A stretch of DNA of 46,007 nucleotides from Frateuria defendens (GTDB lineage: Bacteria > Pseudomonadota > Gammaproteobacteria > Xanthomonadales > Rhodanobacteraceae). Shown here one piece after another: positions 42,679 to 46,007 of the stretch. The stretch spans positions 1 to 46,007 of the forward strand of contig NZ_LFQR01000057.1 of the NCBI RefSeq assembly GCF_001182895.1, in the 5' to 3' direction. Position numbers and translations under genes: made by a program. The notes beneath the pieces are model-generated. The model did no database searches, was not told the origin of the DNA, and saw only the letters and a program-made list of their open reading frames with translations. The number at the start of each line of letters is the position of its first letter. Position 1 is the stretch's first letter.

Positions 42679-43608
42679 ATGAACGTCCACGGCCCATCGG
42701 CCGGCGTCGGGGTGCTGTTCAATCCCGCCCTCGCGGGATTCGTGGAGCATCACTCCGACGCCGTCGATTTCTACTCGGTGATCCCCGAGCGCTTCTGGGT
42801 CGACCACGGCCGCGGCGCCGCGCCGCGCTTCGCGCCGCTGCCGCACGAGGTCGGCCTGCTCGAGCGGCTCGCCGCGCGCAAGCCGGTGACGGCGCACGGC
42901 ATCGGCCTCTCCATCGCCAGCGCGTCGCTGTTCGACCTCGACTACGTGGCCCAGCTCAAGGACTGGAAGCGGCGCTACGGCTTCGCCTGGGTCAGCGAGC
43001 ACCTCGCCGCCATGCGCCTCGCCGGCGGCGCGGGCAGCGACCACCATGCCGGCCTGGCGCTGCCGCTGCCGTGGGACGAGGAACTGCTGGCCCTGCTGTG
43101 CCCGCGCATTGCGCGCGTGCAGGAGGCGCTGGGCGGGCCGATCGCGCTGGAGAACGGCGTGGAGTACACGCCCGTACCGCACGCCGAACTGAGCGAGCCG
43201 GCCTTTCTCAACGCACTGACCGCGCGCACCGGCTGCGGCATCCTGCTCGACCTGCACAACCTCCACGTCAACGAGCGCAACCTAGGCCGCCCGGCCCGTG
43301 GCTTCATCGACGCGCTCGACCTCGACACGGTGGTGGAGATCCACATCGCCGGCGGCTCCAGCCTGCACGGCATCTACCTCGACGCCCACTCCGGCCCGTG
43401 CCCGCCCGAAGTCTTCGCGCTGCTGCGCCAGGTCGCCCCGCGCTGCCGCAACCTGCGCGGCGTCACCTTCGAGTTCCTCGAATCGTATTTCCCCTCGATG
43501 GGCGAGGAAGGCGTGCTGGAACAGATCGAGCTGGCGCGCGAAGCCCTGCGGCCCCCGGAACACCCGCCATGTCCCTCGCCGAATTCCAGCGCGCACTCGG
43601 CGACCTGA
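42679..43608 (+). CDS. DUF692 multinuclear non-heme iron oxidase (MNIO, BufB/TglH-like)
   Basis: A 309-residue TIM-barrel enzyme of the family that modifies cysteines in ribosomal peptides (methanobactin, 3-thiaglutamate, bufferin-type products). Candidate metal ligands occur in the family order: VTAHGIGLSI (His), WVSEHLA (Glu, His), ALENGVEYT (Glu, Asn), LLDLHNLHVN (Asp, His, Asn), VEIHIAGGS (His), LDAHSGPCPPEVF (Asp, His) and TFEFLESYFP (Glu). It is 14 bp behind the CxxC gene and overlaps the next gene by 40 bp. The last 15 or so residues, in the overlap, are not conserved in type. Whether the CxxC protein is its substrate is an inference. Confidence 0.9.
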   Translation: MNVHGPSAGVGVLFNPALAGFVEHHSDAVDFYSVIPERFWVDHGRGAAPRFAPLPHEVGLLERLAARKPVTAHGIGLSIASASLFDLDYVAQLKDWKRRYGFAWVSEHLAAMRLAGGAGSDHHAGLALPLPWDEELLALLCPRIARVQEALGGPIALENGVEYTPVPHAELSEPAFLNALTARTGCGILLDLHNLHVNERNLGRPARGFIDALDLDTVVEIHIAGGSSLHGIYLDAHSGPCPPEVFALLRQVAPRCRNLRGVTFEFLESYFPSMGEEGVLEQIELAREALRPPEHPPCPSPNSSAHSAT

Positions 43609-44168
43609 TCGCCTCGCCGGTGCGCTGCGCCAAGGTGCGGCGCCTCCCCGGCCTGGCCCTCGCCGGCTACGCCCTCACCGCGCGCGCGCGCGAGCGCCTG
43701 CTGGGCATGGCCGGCGACCCGCGCATGGCGATGAACTGCACGCTCTACCGCGTCAACCGCCTCATCCCCCTGCACGCGGTGCTGCCGCGCAGCTGCCGCC
43801 TGCTCGGCAGCCGGCTGGGCGGCGTGCTCGACGCCTATTTCGCCGGCGAGCGCGACGGCACGCTGCAGTTCGGCATGGAGGCGAGCCGCTTCGCGCAATG
43901 GCTGGCGGCGCGACACGACACGACCCCGGCCCTGCGCGACCTGCTCGCCTTCGAGCTGGCCTGCCACGCGGTCATCAGCGCGGCCGGCGAGCCGGAGCGC
44001 GGCGACGACCCGCGCCGCAGGACCCTCGCCCTGCGCCACGACATCGGCGCGCTGCTGGCCGCCGCGGAAGGCGAGGAGCCCCCACCGCTGCCCGCCCCCG
44101 TCCTGCTCGAACTCGACGCGCGCGGCGACGCGCTGGTGCTGACGCTGGTCGAGCCGGCCAACGCCTGA
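43569..44168 (+). CDS. DUF2063/BufC-like partner protein of the MNIO enzyme, divergent
   Basis: A 199-residue cytoplasmic protein. MSLAEFQRALGDLIASPVRC at the start, TLYRVNRLIPLHAVLPRSCRLLGSRLGGVLDAYFAG in the middle and LRDLLAFELACHAV later recall the DUF2063 pattern (YR.N...L...FP....LG..F), though the match is loose. In known MNIO clusters this second protein recruits the precursor leader and aids the enzyme. The C-terminal part (about 150-199, PAPVLLELDARGDALVLTLVEP) may be a small beta domain. It begins 40 bp before the end of the MNIO gene, so the two are translated together. Confidence 0.65.
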   Translation: MSLAEFQRALGDLIASPVRCAKVRRLPGLALAGYALTARARERLLGMAGDPRMAMNCTLYRVNRLIPLHAVLPRSCRLLGSRLGGVLDAYFAGERDGTLQFGMEASRFAQWLAARHDTTPALRDLLAFELACHAVISAAGEPERGDDPRRRTLALRHDIGALLAAAEGEEPPPLPAPVLLELDARGDALVLTLVEPANA

Positions 44169-44400
44169 GGACTCGTTCGCGCGCGCCTCGCAGGCGCCGC
44201 TCGGCGGCGACCACTCGGCGACGGTCATCGCTCGCTGATAGGCCATGCCATCAGGCGGCACGTCGGCTTCGCGCCGCGCCTTCCATCATCCGCTGCCGGC
44301 TGCTGCCGCCACGCGCGCGCCGCCCCATCCTGCGTCATTCGGCCACGTCCACGCGAAGGCCATGGCGGCGCGAACCGCGCCCGGCGTGCGATGCAGCGGG

Positions 44401-44406
44401 CATAAT
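44401..44406 (+). promoter_or_regulatory. -10 box of the aminotransferase gene
   Basis: CATAAT lies 44 bp before the ATG at 44451, giving a leader of about 37 nt with agagaaga as ribosome site. The rest of the 282-bp gap after the MNIO operon shows nothing I can name. Confidence 0.45.
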
Positions 44407-44450
44407 TTCCCTTTTTCGCCCGGCCCCCGGCCGTCATCCAAGAGAAGACG

Positions 44451-45632
44451 ATGAACCTCAGCGACTCGCAGCCGTCGGGCTGGCAGTTCTCCCAGCGCGC
44501 CCTCAAGCTCACCAGTTCGGCGATCCGCGAGATCCTCAAGGTGACCGAGCGCCCCGAGGTGATCTCCTTCGCCGGCGGCCTGCCCTCGCCCGCCACCTTC
44601 CCCGCCGAGCCGATGCGCGAGGCCGCCGGGCGCGTGCTGCGCGACGCCCCCGGCGCCGCGCTCCAGTACAGCGCCACCGAGGGCTACCTGCCGCTGCGCG
44701 AGTGGATCGCCGCGCGCTACGGCGTGCGCGTGGGCCAGGTGCTCGTCACCACCGGCTCGCAGCAGGCGCTGGACCTGCTCGGCAAGGCGCTGATCGACCC
44801 CGGCAGCCCGGTGCTGGTGGAAACGCCCACCTACCTCGGCGCGCTGCAATCCTTCTCGCTCTACGAGCCGAGCTACGTGCAGGTGCCCACCGACGGGCAC
44901 GGGCTGCTGCCCGAAAGCCTCACGCCGGCGCTCACGCAGGGCGCGCGCTTCCTCTACGCGCAGCCGAACTTCCAGAACCCCACCGGACGCCGCCTGCCGA
45001 TCGAGCGCCGCCGCGCGCTGGCCGCCTTCGCGCAGGGCAGCCCGTTCCCGGTGATCGAGGACGACCCCTACGGCGCCCTCAACTACGCCGGCGAGCCGCT
45101 GCCCACCCTGCTCTCGATGGCGCCGGACCACATCGTGCACCTGGGCACCTTCTCCAAGGTACTCGCGCCCGGCCTGCGCATCGGCTACATCGTTGCTCCC
45201 GAGGCGCTGCACTTCAAACTCGTGCAGGCCAAGCAGGCCACCGACCTGCACACGCCCACGCTGACCCAGCGCATCGCCTTCGAGGTGGTCAAGGACGGCC
45301 TGCTCGACCGGCACATCCCCGAGATCCGCCAGCTCTACAGCGCGCAGTGCGACACCATGCTGGACGCGCTCGCCCGCCACATGCCCGAGGGCGTGCGCTG
45401 GAACCGCCCCGAGGGCGGCATGTTCATCTGGGTCGAGCTGCCCGCGCACATCGATAGCCTGCAACTGCTCGACGCCGCCATCGCCCGGAACGTGGCCTTC
45501 GTGCCGGGCGCGCCGTTCTTCGCCGGCAGCGCGCCGAGCAACACGCTGCGCCTCTCCTTCGTCACCGTGCCGCCGGCCAAGATCGAGGAAGGCGTGGCGA
45601 AGCTCGGGCAGTTGCTGCGCGAGCGGCTCTGA
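44451..45632 (+). CDS. PLP-dependent aminotransferase, class I/II (2-aminoadipate/LysN-like)
   Basis: A 393-residue fold-type I aminotransferase. ISFAGGLPSPATFP at the start, LQYSATEGYLPLREWIA, VTTGSQQALDLLGKALIDPG, VETPTYLGALQSF, QPNFQNPTGR, VIEDDPYG and the PLP lysine Lys236 (GTFSKVLAPGLRIGY) are the MocR/LysN-type catalytic domain. There is no N-terminal GntR helix-turn-helix, so it is an enzyme rather than a MocR regulator. Related proteins act on aminoadipate, aromatic or branched-chain amino acids; which one cannot be told. It is a single-gene unit with its own promoter. Confidence 0.9.
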   Translation: MNLSDSQPSGWQFSQRALKLTSSAIREILKVTERPEVISFAGGLPSPATFPAEPMREAAGRVLRDAPGAALQYSATEGYLPLREWIAARYGVRVGQVLVTTGSQQALDLLGKALIDPGSPVLVETPTYLGALQSFSLYEPSYVQVPTDGHGLLPESLTPALTQGARFLYAQPNFQNPTGRRLPIERRRALAAFAQGSPFPVIEDDPYGALNYAGEPLPTLLSMAPDHIVHLGTFSKVLAPGLRIGYIVAPEALHFKLVQAKQATDLHTPTLTQRIAFEVVKDGLLDRHIPEIRQLYSAQCDTMLDALARHMPEGVRWNRPEGGMFIWVELPAHIDSLQLLDAAIARNVAFVPGAPFFAGSAPSNTLRLSFVTVPPAKIEEGVAKLGQLLRERL

Positions 45633-45722
45633 CGCCAGCCATGCGGCAAGAGCCGGTTCACTATTTTCTTGCGGACTGACTTGCGGACTGAAAGGTGGGT
45701 TCTTGCTTGCGAAGCCGCACGC

Positions 45723-45967
45723 TGGCTCGCCTGCGGCGGGCTTTCGTCCGCCTGCCGGCGGCCGAGTTACTTTTCTTTGCTTGCCCAATGACGTGCCCAG
45801 AACCTGTTCATGATTTTCCTGTCGGTCGGGGAAGCTGGTCCTTGCCTGGGCGGGTCGTGCGTAGACGGCGGGCTGTCGCTCGCTTGATGCGTTTGCGTGT
45901 GGTGGCTCGCCTGCGGCGGGCTTTCGTCCGCCTGCCGGCGGCCGAGTTACTTTCTCTTGCTTGCCCA
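45723..45967. repeat. Pair of 65-bp direct repeats exactly 180 bp apart
   Basis: Bases 45723-45787 and 45903-45967 match at all but three positions, with the first 51 identical (tggctcgcctgcggcgggct and onward). The stretch before each copy is also faintly similar (agagccggttcactattttc versus agaacctgttcatgattttc), so the true unit may be about 180 bp. Such gagttacttt...cttgcccaa sequences are dispersed repeats in this order. Confidence 0.85.
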
Positions 45968-45979
45968 AGAGAAAGTAAC
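45946..45979. repeat. 13-bp perfect hairpin at the end of the repeat array
   Basis: gttactttctctt-gcttgccc-aagagaaagtaac. The second repeat copy carries the complete inverted repeat; the first copy has lost its right arm. No gene is recognisable between 45633 and the window end at 46007. Confidence 0.85.
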
Positions 45980-46007
45980 CAAAGAGAACGGCACCCCGAT
46001 GCGGCGC

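Noticed and set aside
44286-45968. A minus-strand open frame with repeated KVTRPPAGGRKPAAGEP at its start
   Set aside because: The repeated peptide is only a translation of the 65-bp DNA repeats, and the rest is antisense to the aminotransferase gene.
1-46007. CRISPR arrays, tRNA or rRNA genes, insertion sequences with transposases
   Set aside because: I looked for regularly spaced short repeats, cloverleaf-type sequences and transposase motifs and saw none that held up.

Overview
The window is chromosomal DNA from a high-GC gammaproteobacterium. Gene content and order (prmB-aroC-hydroxyacid dehydrogenase, mrp/dcd next to metG, a lone rsxB in front of nth, an Oar-type TonB receptor, many small secreted proteins, TATAAT/CATAAT/TACAAT boxes close to starts) point to the Xanthomonadales, probably Rhodanobacteraceae (Dyella, Rhodanobacter, Luteibacter or Frateuria type). 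The genus is an inference; no rRNA or tRNA gene was recognised in the window.

Layout. 1-5 kb: 3' part of a secreted aldose 1-epimerase, then a minus-strand group prmB, a frameshifted GNAT acetyltransferase, aroC and a D-2-hydroxyacid dehydrogenase. 5-8.5 kb: an AT-rich leader with a promoter and a perfect hairpin, then a large TonB-dependent receptor with its own terminator. 8.6-14.4 kb: psd (probably leaderless), a conserved hypothetical, an MltD-like lytic transglycosylase, a YjgR/HerA-type ATPase, a DUF1523 membrane protein and greB. 14.4-20 kb: a secreted hypothetical, a decayed phnD-like pseudogene, a DUF3025 gene behind rimO, a dienelactone hydrolase overlapping a HIT gene, and a lipoprotein. 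20-30.5 kb: dcd, mrp, a DUF2147 protein, an MFS transporter, metG, an F420-reductase-like dehydrogenase, rsxB-nth, a PhnB-like protein and a CapA-like protein.

From 30.5 kb the window becomes more accessory. A solitary AAA+ ATPase with an AT-rich 5' flank sits beside the 3' remnant of an OmpA-family gene. At 36-38.3 kb a small secreted RHS-core protein and a putative immunity gene lie between two 110-bp copies (109/110 identical) of the 3' end of a lysR gene. The toxin end of the RHS gene is out of frame at a run of eight G residues; adding one G gives a reading frame that runs into the start of the immunity gene. Next come a MmyB-like regulator divergent from a short-chain dehydrogenase-type gene with a palindrome between them, a secreted amidase, and a compact operon of a 90-residue CxxC protein, a DUF692/MNIO enzyme and a divergent DUF2063/BufC-like partner. 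That operon looks like a peptide-modifying (RiPP) system with an unfamiliar candidate substrate. The window ends with a PLP aminotransferase and a pair of dispersed-type repeats set exactly 180 bp apart.

The best candidates for something new are the MNIO operon (42.39-44.17 kb) and the RHS cassette (36.4-38.3 kb). All family assignments come from reading motifs and from memory of the families; no searches were run.
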